A stretch of DNA of 64,000 bases from the NCBI RefSeq assembly GCF_934525195.1, contig NZ_CAKSZA010000002.1, positions 62,001 through 126,000 on the forward strand. The letters are read 5' to 3'. The stretch comes from an uncultured Eubacterium sp. GTDB taxonomy: Bacteria > Bacillota > Clostridia > Oscillospirales > Acutalibacteraceae. The notes beneath the pieces are model-generated. The model did not search any database. It had not been told where the DNA came from and worked only from the letters and a program-made list of their open reading frames with translations. A program made the translations under genes and the position numbers. This document shows, one piece after another, positions 33,227-40,604 of this stretch (positions are counted from its first letter, which is position 1; each line of letters starts with the position of its first letter).

Positions 33227-33967
33227 TTACACCTTTTTACATACAAAATATAATCTTTCGCTATCGTTTTTAGGTTCGTCATATGATAGCTCATCATAAA
33301 CTTTAATATCAACAAAACCGACTTTGTTTAGTAAACTTAACAATTCTTCAACAGAATATGCTGTTTCTTCAAATTCTTCGCTGAATCGGTCATAGCTTTC
33401 GCCGTTAAGAATAAACATATCAAGAAGAATTCGAACGGTTCTGTCATCAACAGCTTCATTATCCCATACAAGATAATAATCATCTTCGTCAAAAACAAAA
33501 GTATTGTCTGCAAGAATTTCATTGTGCTTATAAACAGTATTGACATCAAAAACGAATAATCCACCATTATTCAACGAATCATAAACATTTTTAAATGTTG
33601 CTTGAACATCGTTAATATTATTGAGATGATTAATACTGTCAAGACAGCAAATGCAGGCGTCAGCCTTTTCAGAAAGCTCAAAATCCTGCATTTTCGCTTT
33701 TAGCAAAGAAAAGTTGTTCCCTGCTTCAAAAAGTCGATTAGAGGCGATTTCAAGCATTTCTTCGGACAAATCAACTCCGATAATGTTATACCCTTTTTTC
33801 ATAAAAGGGATACTCATTGAGCCTGTTCCGCACGCCAAATCCAAAACAGTACCCGATTTGATACCGTTTTGTTCAAAAAAAGACAGGATATACTCGCATC
33901 TTTTTTCGTATTCAACATTTTGAGTCAACTCATCATAAAGATAAGCAAATGTTTGGTAACTACTCAT
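33227..33967 (-). CDS. SAM-dependent class I methyltransferase
   Basis: A 246-residue protein with motif I VLDLACGTGSMSIPF near residue 41, IIGVDLSEEML (motif post-I) and ACICCLDSINHL (motif II), a typical Rossmann methyltransferase; substrate unknown. I choose ATG 33967, which overlaps the stop of the preceding yerC gene by 8 bases; the frame is open further upstream inside yerC. It is flanked by yerC and hslO in one operon. Confidence 0.86.
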   Translation of the reverse strand: MSSYQTFAYLYDELTQNVEYEKRCEYILSFFEQNGIKSGTVLDLACGTGSMSIPFMKKGYNIIGVDLSEEMLEIASNRLFEAGNNFSLLKAKMQDFELSEKADACICCLDSINHLNNINDVQATFKNVYDSLNNGGLFVFDVNTVYKHNEILADNTFVFDEDDYYLVWDNEAVDDRTVRILLDMFILNGESYDRFSEEFEETAYSVEELLSLLNKVGFVDIKVYDELSYDEPKNDSERLYFVCKKV

Positions 33968-34262
33968 TGCTTTCTTCTTCGCTGATTCTGTCAAAAATCT
34001 TGTCGTATCCGTCACAACCGTATTGAAGTGAGCGGTTTACACGGCTGATAGTGGCTGTTGAAGCGCCTGTTTGTTCAACAATATCGGTGTAAACGCATTT
34101 TTCAGAAAGCATTTTTGCAACAACAATACGCTGACTGAGGGTTTTAAGCTCCTGAACGGTGCACAAATCCTCAAAGAAGTCATAACATTCTTCTGTGTTT
34201 TCAAGTGCTAAAATTGCTTTAAATAAAAAATCAACATTTTTGTTTTGTAGCTTATTATTCAT
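33960..34262 (-). CDS. YerC/TrpR-like HTH protein
   Basis: A 100-residue protein of the TrpR/YerC-YecD family: CTVQELKTLSQRIVVAKML followed by the helix-turn-helix YTDIVEQTGASTATISRVNR. It is a small DNA-binding protein, role undetermined; the family is broad in Firmicutes and not tied to Trp. ATG 34262 has GGAGG 7 bases upstream. It leads the operon with a methyltransferase and hslO. Confidence 0.92.
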   Translation of the reverse strand: MNNKLQNKNVDFLFKAILALENTEECYDFFEDLCTVQELKTLSQRIVVAKMLSEKCVYTDIVEQTGASTATISRVNRSLQYGCDGYDKIFDRISEEESNE

Positions 34263-34291
34263 AACTAAGCCTCCGTTTAAATTATGATAAT

Positions 34292-34320
34292 ATTTTAGCA
34301 CATTAAATCGTGATAGTAAA
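34292..34320 (-). promoter_or_regulatory. yerC operon promoter (extended -10)
   Basis: On the minus strand TTTACT (34315-34320) and TAAAAT (34292-34297), 17-bp spacer, with TGC immediately before the -10. Confidence 0.68.
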
Positions 34321-34325
34321 GCATA

Positions 34326-34363
34326 ATTTAAAAAAAGCGGTAAGAAATTTTCCCACCGCCTTA
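34326..34363 (-). terminator. Terminator after lysA
   Basis: On the minus strand GCGGTGGGAAA pairs with TTTCTTACCGC (two G-U pairs), then TTTTTTT. It separates lon-engB-lysA from the yerC operon. Confidence 0.8.
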
Positions 34364-34371
34364 AAAATCAA

Positions 34372-35646
34372 TTATTCATTGATTAATTCATCATAAAAGT
34401 CAAAGCAATCAAATGTTGCAAAATAATCTTTTGGTGTTTCTGCTCTTCTGATGAGTTTGTATGAACCATCCTCACAGAGGAGAATTTCTGCACTCTTGAG
34501 CTTGCCGTTGTAGTTATAGCCCATTGAGAAGCCGTGAGCGCCTGTGTCGTGGATGTAAAGAATATCTCCCATATCAATTTTTGGTAACATTCTGTCGATT
34601 GCAAACTTATCGCAGTTTTCGCAAAGTGAGCCTGTAACATCATATTTGCTGTTGCATTCGTCGTTTTCTTTGCCCAAAACCGTAATGTGGTGATAAGCGC
34701 CATAAATTGCAGGACGCATAAGGTTAACGGCACAAGCGTCAACACCGATGTATTCCTTGTGTGTGTGCTTTTCGTTGATTGCAGTAGTTACAAGCGCACC
34801 GTAAGGACCCATCATAAATCTGCCAAGTTCTGTACAAAGTTTTACATCGCCCATTCCGGCAGGAACAAGAACTTCGTCAAATACCTTATGAACGCCCTCA
34901 CCGATAACACGGATGTCGTTTGGCTCTTGGTCAGGTCTGTATGGAATACCGACACCGCCCGAAAGGTTTATGAAACCGATATGTACGCCTACTTTTTCTT
35001 TAAGTTCAACAGCAAGTTCAAAAAGAACCTTTGCAAGCATCGGATAGTAATCGTTTGTAACTGTGTTTGAAGCAAGGAAAGCGTGAATACCGAATTCTTC
35101 AACACCTTTTTCTTTCATAATTTTGAATGCTTCAAAGATTTGCTCGGTAGTCATACCGTACTTTGCATCACCCGGATTGTCCATAATATCGTTGCTGATT
35201 TTGAAAAGACCGCCCGGATTGTAACGACAGCTCATTTTCTTTGGAAGCTTGCCACAAGCCTTTTCAACAGCTTCGATATGAGTAATATCGTCAAGATTGA
35301 TGATGCCGCCTAAATCATTACAATACTTGAACTCTTGAATCGGTGTATCGTTTGATGAAAACATAATGTTATCGCCTGTTGCACCGAGAGTTTTCGCCAT
35401 CATAAGCTCTGTTTTTGATGAGCAGTCACATCCGCAACCGTACTCTTGCAATATTTTAATAAGAAATGGATTTGGAGTAGCTTTTACTGCAAAATATTCC
35501 TTGTAACCCTTGTTCCAAGAGAATGCTTCTTTAAGAGCCTTTACGTTTTCTCTGATTCCCTTTTCGTCATAAATATGAAAAGGTGTTGGATAATCCTTGA
35601 TGATTTCCTGTGCTTTTTCTAATGAAAGAAATGGTGTTTTATTCAT
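34372..35646 (-). CDS. lysA: Diaminopimelate decarboxylase
   Basis: A 424-residue fold-type III PLP decarboxylase. The PLP Lys is in YFAVKATPNP near residue 55, the GIHAFLAS and NLSGGVGIPY segments bind the cofactor phosphate, and the second active-site Cys region is GSLCENCD. The C-terminus has DTGAHGFSMGYNYNG. It decarboxylates meso-diaminopimelate to lysine. A divergent subgroup, common in Clostridia. ATG 35646 has GGAGG 7 bases upstream. It lies apart from asd-dapA-dapB, at the end of the lon-engB unit. Confidence 0.88.
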   Translation of the reverse strand: MNKTPFLSLEKAQEIIKDYPTPFHIYDEKGIRENVKALKEAFSWNKGYKEYFAVKATPNPFLIKILQEYGCGCDCSSKTELMMAKTLGATGDNIMFSSNDTPIQEFKYCNDLGGIINLDDITHIEAVEKACGKLPKKMSCRYNPGGLFKISNDIMDNPGDAKYGMTTEQIFEAFKIMKEKGVEEFGIHAFLASNTVTNDYYPMLAKVLFELAVELKEKVGVHIGFINLSGGVGIPYRPDQEPNDIRVIGEGVHKVFDEVLVPAGMGDVKLCTELGRFMMGPYGALVTTAINEKHTHKEYIGVDACAVNLMRPAIYGAYHHITVLGKENDECNSKYDVTGSLCENCDKFAIDRMLPKIDMGDILYIHDTGAHGFSMGYNYNGKLKSAEILLCEDGSYKLIRRAETPKDYFATFDCFDFYDELINE

Positions 35647-35666
35647 TTTTATCCTCCTCAAATCAC

Positions 35667-36251
35667 TTATGCACCGAGTGATTTTTCAATTAACATTTTT
35701 ATTTTATCAAGACCTAGTCCCGATTGTGAAGAAAACGGAATAATCAAGTTTTCATCCACCATAGAAAGCTCTTCTTTGATTTCATGTTCTCTTCTCTTAA
35801 ATTCTTTTACTTTAAGCTTGTCAGCTTTTGTGCAAACAACGATGAACGGAATCTCCATCTGCTGCATAAAATCAATCATACCATAGTCATCCTGTGACGG
35901 CTTATGACGCATATCAACAAGCTGAACAACAAGTTTTATGTTTCTTCCGCTTTGGAAATAGCCTTCCATCAGTTCTCCAAAACGGTCTCGTTCTGTCTTG
36001 CTGAGTTTAGCGTAGCCGTAACCCGGAAGGTCAACAAATTTATAACCGTCAACATCATAAAAATTGATAGTAATCGTTTTACCCGGAACGGAACTGACTC
36101 TTGCCAAAGATTTTCTGTTAAATAATTTATTGAGCAGTGAACTTTTGCCGACATTTGACCTGCCCGCAAAAGCGATTTCAGGAACTTCGCTCGGCGGCAA
36201 CTGACCCGAAATACCAAACGCTCTTTCAAATTCTGCTTTATTATAATTCAT
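35667..36251 (-). CDS. engB: Ribosome biogenesis GTPase EngB (YsxC)
   Basis: A 194-residue single-domain GTPase: G1 AGRSNVGKSSLLN near residue 30, G3 DLPGYGYAK near 74, G4 CTKADKL near 141. EngB assists late assembly of the 50S subunit. It lies 1 base after lon on the minus strand, the lon-ysxC pairing known from Bacillus. Confidence 0.97.
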   Translation of the reverse strand: MNYNKAEFERAFGISGQLPPSEVPEIAFAGRSNVGKSSLLNKLFNRKSLARVSSVPGKTITINFYDVDGYKFVDLPGYGYAKLSKTERDRFGELMEGYFQSGRNIKLVVQLVDMRHKPSQDDYGMIDFMQQMEIPFIVVCTKADKLKVKEFKRREHEIKEELSMVDENLIIPFSSQSGLGLDKIKMLIEKSLGA

Positions 36252-36252
36252 A

Positions 36253-38655
36253 TTACTGCGTTACTGCCGATGAAACCGACTCATCGGACTTTATAATTAT
36301 GTTTTGTTTCTTTTCTTTTTTAGGCATATATTCAAGTGCCTGAGTTATAACCTCGTCAAACGAAGAAACAGGAATAAATCTTACGGCTGTTTTTACTTCA
36401 TTGCAGATTTCGTTCAGATCCTTGAAATTGTCCTTTGGAATAATAACTGTGTCACATCCCGCTTTATATGCTGCCATAGACTTTTCTTTAAGTCCTCCGA
36501 TTGGGAGAGCTTTACCTTTGAGTGAAATTTCACCTGTCATAGCAACATTGCGTTTTATAGGAACACCTGTAAGCTCGCTTACTAAGGCAGTTGTGATTGC
36601 GAGTCCTGCCGACGGTCCGTCCTTTGGTATGGCAGCTTCAGGAGCATGGATGTGAATATCCTTTGTTTTGTAGAAATCAGATTCGATACCGTATTCCCCT
36701 GTTTTGCTTCTGACATAGCTAACAGCCGTTTTGGCACTTTCTTTCATTACATCACCGAGATTACCTGTAAGCTCGATTTTGCCTGTGCCGTCAAGTGCCG
36801 ATATTTCTATCGGAAGCATCGTTCCGCCGACCTGTGTCCAAGCAAGTCCGTTAACAACACCTATTTGATTTTCATTTGGGATTTCATCCTTTGAATATTT
36901 TTCAACACCCAAATAATCGGAAAGATTTTTATATGTTACCTTAAACGACTTTTTGCCGTTTTCAAGGTCAACCGTTGCTTTTCTGCACAGAGTAGCAATA
37001 TTCTTTTCAAGAGTTCTGACACCGGCTTCTCTTGTGTAGCATTCAATGATTTTGTAAATTGCATCATCGGAAATTTTGAACTCACGAGCCGACAAATTGT
37101 GCTTTTTAAGTTCTTTCTTTACCAAATGCTGTTTTGCAATACTGAATTTTTCCTCAATTGAATATGAGTTAAGTTCAATTATTTCCATTCTGTCGTGAAG
37201 CGGAGCAGAAATGGTTGAAGTATCGTTTGCTGTTGTGATGAACAACACCTTGCTCAAATCAATCGGAAAATCAATGTAATGGTCGTTGAATGAATTGTTT
37301 TGCTCCGGGTCAAGTGCTTCCAAAAGAGCAGATGACGGGTCGCCTTTGTAATCATTTCCAACCTTGTCGATTTCGTCAAGCAATACAATCGGATTCATTG
37401 TACCTGCATCGATGATGGCTTGCATAATTCTGCCCGGCATTGAGCCTATGTATGTTTTTCTGTGACCTCTGATTTCTGCTTCGTCGTGAACACCGCCGAG
37501 AGCGATACGAACATATTTTCTGTTCATAGACTTCGCAAGCGATTTGACAATGCTTGTTTTACCTACTCCGGGAGGTCCATATAAACAAATAATTTGACCG
37601 TTGTATTCAGGATTACGCTTTAATACAGCTAATGATTCAATAATACGTGTTTTAACTTTATCAAGCCCGTAATGGTCGGCATCAAGAATTTTCCTTGAGC
37701 GGTCAAGATTTATTCTGTCCTTTGAATATTTGCCAAATGGAATTTCAAGGCATTTGTCAAGATAAGTTCTGACAACCGTTCCCTCGTGTGAACCTGATGG
37801 CATTTTTATCAATTTTTCACATTCCTTGAGAAGCTTTGTTTTAATTTCATCATTACATTTGAGGTTATTGATTTTTGATTTGTATTCATCAGCTTCTTCA
37901 AGCGGTGTTTCACCCTCACCGAGTTCGTCGGATATAACCTTCATTTCTTCACGGAGGTAATATTCACGCTGTCCTTTGTCAATTTCCTTTTGGAGCTTGT
38001 CCTGAATTTCCGCTTCTATTTCAAGTGAAGTAGTTTCCTTTTTAAGAAGCACAGTCAGCTTTTTAATTCTCTCTTGCGGGTCAAATTCCTCAAGCATTGC
38101 CTGCTTGTCCGAAAATGAGAAAAAGCTGTTTTCGCAAATATAGTCGGTAAGTTCCGCAATGTCCTCACAGCAAATTATTTTTGCAACGACTTCGTTTGAA
38201 ATCTTTTTGAACATCGAAGCATAAACTTCGTATTCTTTTTTTACAGTTCTGATATAGGCTGTGTTTTCCGCTGAAACCTCAACATCATAAATCGGTGCTC
38301 TGTCAACAACTGCGTTGAAGTGGTCGCCGTCGGTATACATTGTAACAATGGTTGCTCTTGCTATGCCCTCAACAATAACACGGAGATTTGATGAATTCGG
38401 TATTTTTATCATTTGCTTAACCTTGCAAATAACGCCTACTTCATAAACATCTCTCTCGCTTGGGTCTTCAATACTCGAATCAATTTGAGAAACGAGAAAA
38501 ATCATTTGATGAGTGTCCATAGCAGTATTAAGAGCCGCAACACTCTTTTTTCTGCCGACATCAAAATGAAGCGTCATATTTGGATATACGACAAGTCCAC
38601 GAAGCGGAACAACCGGAATATCTTCAAAATTGTTTAAGTCAATATAATTATCCAT
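36253..38655 (-). CDS. lon: ATP-dependent protease La (Lon)
   Basis: An 800-residue LonA. The N-terminal substrate domain (about 1-200) is followed by a coiled region (KLQKEIDKGQREYYLREEMK), an AAA+ module with Walker A GPPGVGKTS (about 358) and Walker B IVLLDEIDKVG, then the protease with the Ser in DGPSAGLAIT (about 681) and the Lys in GGLKEKSMAAYKAG (about 723). It degrades misfolded and regulatory proteins. The last 25 residues are charged and Ser-rich, a non-conserved tail. No CIRCE or CtsR box was seen at its promoter. Confidence 0.98.
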   Translation of the reverse strand: MDNYIDLNNFEDIPVVPLRGLVVYPNMTLHFDVGRKKSVAALNTAMDTHQMIFLVSQIDSSIEDPSERDVYEVGVICKVKQMIKIPNSSNLRVIVEGIARATIVTMYTDGDHFNAVVDRAPIYDVEVSAENTAYIRTVKKEYEVYASMFKKISNEVVAKIICCEDIAELTDYICENSFFSFSDKQAMLEEFDPQERIKKLTVLLKKETTSLEIEAEIQDKLQKEIDKGQREYYLREEMKVISDELGEGETPLEEADEYKSKINNLKCNDEIKTKLLKECEKLIKMPSGSHEGTVVRTYLDKCLEIPFGKYSKDRINLDRSRKILDADHYGLDKVKTRIIESLAVLKRNPEYNGQIICLYGPPGVGKTSIVKSLAKSMNRKYVRIALGGVHDEAEIRGHRKTYIGSMPGRIMQAIIDAGTMNPIVLLDEIDKVGNDYKGDPSSALLEALDPEQNNSFNDHYIDFPIDLSKVLFITTANDTSTISAPLHDRMEIIELNSYSIEEKFSIAKQHLVKKELKKHNLSAREFKISDDAIYKIIECYTREAGVRTLEKNIATLCRKATVDLENGKKSFKVTYKNLSDYLGVEKYSKDEIPNENQIGVVNGLAWTQVGGTMLPIEISALDGTGKIELTGNLGDVMKESAKTAVSYVRSKTGEYGIESDFYKTKDIHIHAPEAAIPKDGPSAGLAITTALVSELTGVPIKRNVAMTGEISLKGKALPIGGLKEKSMAAYKAGCDTVIIPKDNFKDLNEICNEVKTAVRFIPVSSFDEVITQALEYMPKKEKKQNIIIKSDESVSSAVTQ

Positions 38656-38683
38656 ATAGTTAATCCTTAAAAATATTTATAAT

Positions 38684-38712
38684 ATTATATAATAAACAGA
38701 AGTATATTTCAA
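38684..38712 (-). promoter_or_regulatory. lon promoter
   Basis: On the minus strand TTGAAA (38707-38712) and TATAAT (38684-38689), 17-bp spacer, just after the spoVM terminator. Confidence 0.78.
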
Positions 38713-38723
38713 TACCAAAAATT

Positions 38724-38750
38724 TAAAAGGTGCACCTTGGCACCTTTTTA
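38724..38750 (-). terminator. Terminator after spoVM
   Basis: AAAAGGTGC and GCACCTTTTT around a 6-base loop; T-rich on both strands. It closes the long yicC-to-spoVM operon immediately after the spoVM stop codon. Confidence 0.88.
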
Positions 38751-38840
38751 CTATTCTTCATAATTTATTTTCTTCACTTTGAAAATTGAACGCAGGATAG
38801 GCGCAAGCAATTTCGGACTTTTTATAAGTATAACCTTCAT
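38751..38840 (-). CDS. spoVM: Stage V sporulation protein M (SpoVM)
   Basis: A 29-codon gene, start MKVILIKSPKLLAPILRSIF, with SD GGGGAG 5 bases upstream. It matches the 26-residue SpoVM of B. subtilis (MKFYTIKLPKFLGGIVRAML) at the Met-Lys start, the Ile-Lys-x-Pro-Lys-x-Leu core, the Ile and the Arg. SpoVM is an amphipathic helix that recognises the convex forespore membrane and anchors SpoIVA for coat assembly. Its place after thiN at the end of the prkC-rsgA-thiN cluster is the same as in Bacillus, which makes the call firm despite the length. Confidence 0.9.
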   Translation of the reverse strand: MKVILIKSPKLLAPILRSIFKVKKINYEE

Positions 38841-38849
38841 ATATCTCCC

Positions 38850-38996
38850 CTACTTTCTGCAACAGATGATGATTCCGAGGACGATGACTGCTATAGCAAG
38901 AATACGGGTTACCCAAACGGTTGGCAAACAGCACGCCATAACACAACCGAGTCCAAAGGCAATCCATAACAAATCTCTCTTGCACATTTTCTTCAT
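38850..38996 (-). CDS. 48-residue Cys-rich small membrane protein
   Basis: An ORF of 48 codons, starting MKKMCKRDLLWIAFGLGC, SD GGAGG 8 bases upstream. It has two hydrophobic stretches (about 9-24 and 29-46) around a Pro, and six Cys including two CC pairs. It sits between thiN and spoVM, 9 bases before the spoVM start, in one transcript. I do not know its function. SD, position and composition favour a real gene; a sporulation or membrane role is inference from context. Confidence 0.72.
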   Translation of the reverse strand: MKKMCKRDLLWIAFGLGCVMACCLPTVWVTRILAIAVIVLGIIICCRK

Positions 38997-39047
38997 AGCA
39001 AACACCTCCGCCGTATCTGTGCTTACTATAATATATGCAGTTTATAC

Positions 39048-39692
39048 TTAATCGTTACTTTCAATTAAAAGAAGTGTTCCCTCATCAATAGAGATTTCGG
39101 CATAATCTTCGCTTACAAAGTTGCTTTGTGCAAATTGATCGCTTGGTTTGATATTAAGTGTTTCCTTGTCGTAAAAACCTGCGGTGTAATAAGCGCCTTT
39201 AATCCTTACACCTTTACATTCAGACAGATAAGCAAAAAGAGAAAAATTGTCGTAATCTTTATTAACAATACCTTTGCCGTTAATCAAAGAAAGTCGATTA
39301 TTTCTATTTTGGATATAACATTTTACCTTGTGTTTTTGACAGTAATCAAGGGAAAGAATATTTGAATATGTATGGTCAAGCCTTGAACCGATAGCACAAA
39401 AAATTCGGATTTCGCTAAATCCCCTGTCAACAGCTTCCATAACGCAATGGAATGTATCCGTAAAGGCCTTTTCAACCTCAAGTGATATAATCTCGCAATC
39501 AATATCAGGCTTTTCTGATGAGTCAAAATCCCCTATAATCAAATTTGGAGCAAAGCCTGCTTTTAAACAATTTTTATATCCCGAATCAGCACAAATGATA
39601 AACGATTGAGCATTAATATTATCTTTTAAAAAATCAATATCGTTATCAGGAGCGCCGGAAATAATGGTACATTTTTTTATTTGAGTTCCCAT
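39048..39692 (-). CDS. thiN: Thiamine pyrophosphokinase
   Basis: A 214-residue protein with the catalytic N-terminal segment IICADSGYKNCLKAGFAPNLIIGDFDS (residues near 32-58), the CAIGSRLDHTYSNI motif near 105 and a C-terminal beta-domain. It transfers pyrophosphate to thiamine to make the cofactor. It overlaps rsgA by 16 bases. The rpe gene that sits between rsgA and thiN in Bacillus is missing here. Confidence 0.93.
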   Translation of the reverse strand: MGTQIKKCTIISGAPDNDIDFLKDNINAQSFIICADSGYKNCLKAGFAPNLIIGDFDSSEKPDIDCEIISLEVEKAFTDTFHCVMEAVDRGFSEIRIFCAIGSRLDHTYSNILSLDYCQKHKVKCYIQNRNNRLSLINGKGIVNKDYDNFSLFAYLSECKGVRIKGAYYTAGFYDKETLNIKPSDQFAQSNFVSEDYAEISIDEGTLLLIESND

Positions 39693-40558
39693 TCTTTAAT
39701 ATTTTTAACCTCGTTGTACATTGAAATATAGCTTTCGTGACGTGATTTGCAAATTTTGTTATCATTAACCGCATCAATAATCGCACAACCTTTATCGGTT
39801 GTGTGTGTGCAAGTTGAAAATTTGCAACAACCAAGATAATCTTCAAATTCTCTAAAGCAATACGGCAAATCGTCTTTTAAGATTTTTTCGCATTGCTTAA
39901 ATTCTAATGATGAAAATCCGGGCGTATCGGCAATATAACCGTTATCTGTTTTAAACAATTCACAATGACGTGTTGTGTGTTTTCCTCTGCCCAACTTTTT
40001 GCTTGTTTCCCCTGTTTTCAAATCCAAATCAGGGAAAATATTATTAAGCAAAGTTGATTTTCCAACACCTGTGTTGCCTGTAAAAGCTGAGCATTTTCCG
40101 CATAATAAATCACGTATTTCTTTTGAGCCGTCGCCTGTTATATTATTGCAAATAATAACCTTAAATCCTGCTTTTTCATAGATGTTTTTATAAACTTCTG
40201 AGCTGTCGTCAAGGTCTGTTTTTGTTAAAACAATGATAGGTTCAATTTTTTTATACTCGGCAATTGCGGTAAGATTGTCAATTATTGTTGTGTTTATTTT
40301 AGGGTCAACAAGCGACGCAACAATAAACAATTGGTCAAGATTTGCAAGCGGCGGACGGATAAGTTCGTTTTTTCTCGGATAAATTGTATCGATTGTGTTT
40401 TCGGCGTTTTCGTTAACGCTGATTTCAACATCATCACCGACAAGAGGGGTTATTTTTTGATTTCTGAAATTACCCCTTGCCTTACATTCAAATATTCCAT
40501 TGTCGGTATCAACATAGTAAAAACCGCCGATGCCTTTTATAATTTTACCTTTTGTCAT
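39677..40558 (-). CDS. rsgA: Ribosome small-subunit GTPase RsgA
   Basis: A 293-residue circularly permuted GTPase: N-terminal OB fold, G4 VLTKTDLDD near 110, then G1 TGNTGVGKSTLLN near 162 and G3 DTPGFSS near 206, and a C-terminal zinc region CCKFSTCTHTTDKGCA. RsgA helps maturation of the 30S subunit. It is preceded by a hairpin (40574-40598) that may reduce transcription from prkC. Confidence 0.96.
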   Translation of the reverse strand: MTKGKIIKGIGGFYYVDTDNGIFECKARGNFRNQKITPLVGDDVEISVNENAENTIDTIYPRKNELIRPPLANLDQLFIVASLVDPKINTTIIDNLTAIAEYKKIEPIIVLTKTDLDDSSEVYKNIYEKAGFKVIICNNITGDGSKEIRDLLCGKCSAFTGNTGVGKSTLLNNIFPDLDLKTGETSKKLGRGKHTTRHCELFKTDNGYIADTPGFSSLEFKQCEKILKDDLPYCFREFEDYLGCCKFSTCTHTTDKGCAIIDAVNDNKICKSRHESYISMYNEVKNIKEWELK

Positions 40559-40565
40559 ATATCTT

Positions 40566-40598
40566 TAAAAACATCAACGGCGAGGATGTCGCCGTTGA
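40566..40598 (-). terminator. Possible attenuating terminator between prkC and rsgA
   Basis: TCAACGGCGA (40574-40583) and TCGCCGTTGA (40589-40598), a perfect 10-bp stem with 5-base loop, followed on the minus strand by TGTTTTTAAAG. The operon clearly continues, so it is probably partial. Confidence 0.65.
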
Positions 40599-40604
40599 GT
40601 AGAA

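Noticed and set aside
38641..38720. CIRCE or CtsR heat-shock operator at lon
   Set aside because: Neither TTAGCACTC-N9-GAGTGCTAA nor the CtsR heptad repeat is present.
38758..38985. 75-residue minus-strand ORF overlapping spoVM and the 48-residue ORF
   Set aside because: It is in another frame, has no SD, and both overlapping small ORFs have SDs and sensible composition.
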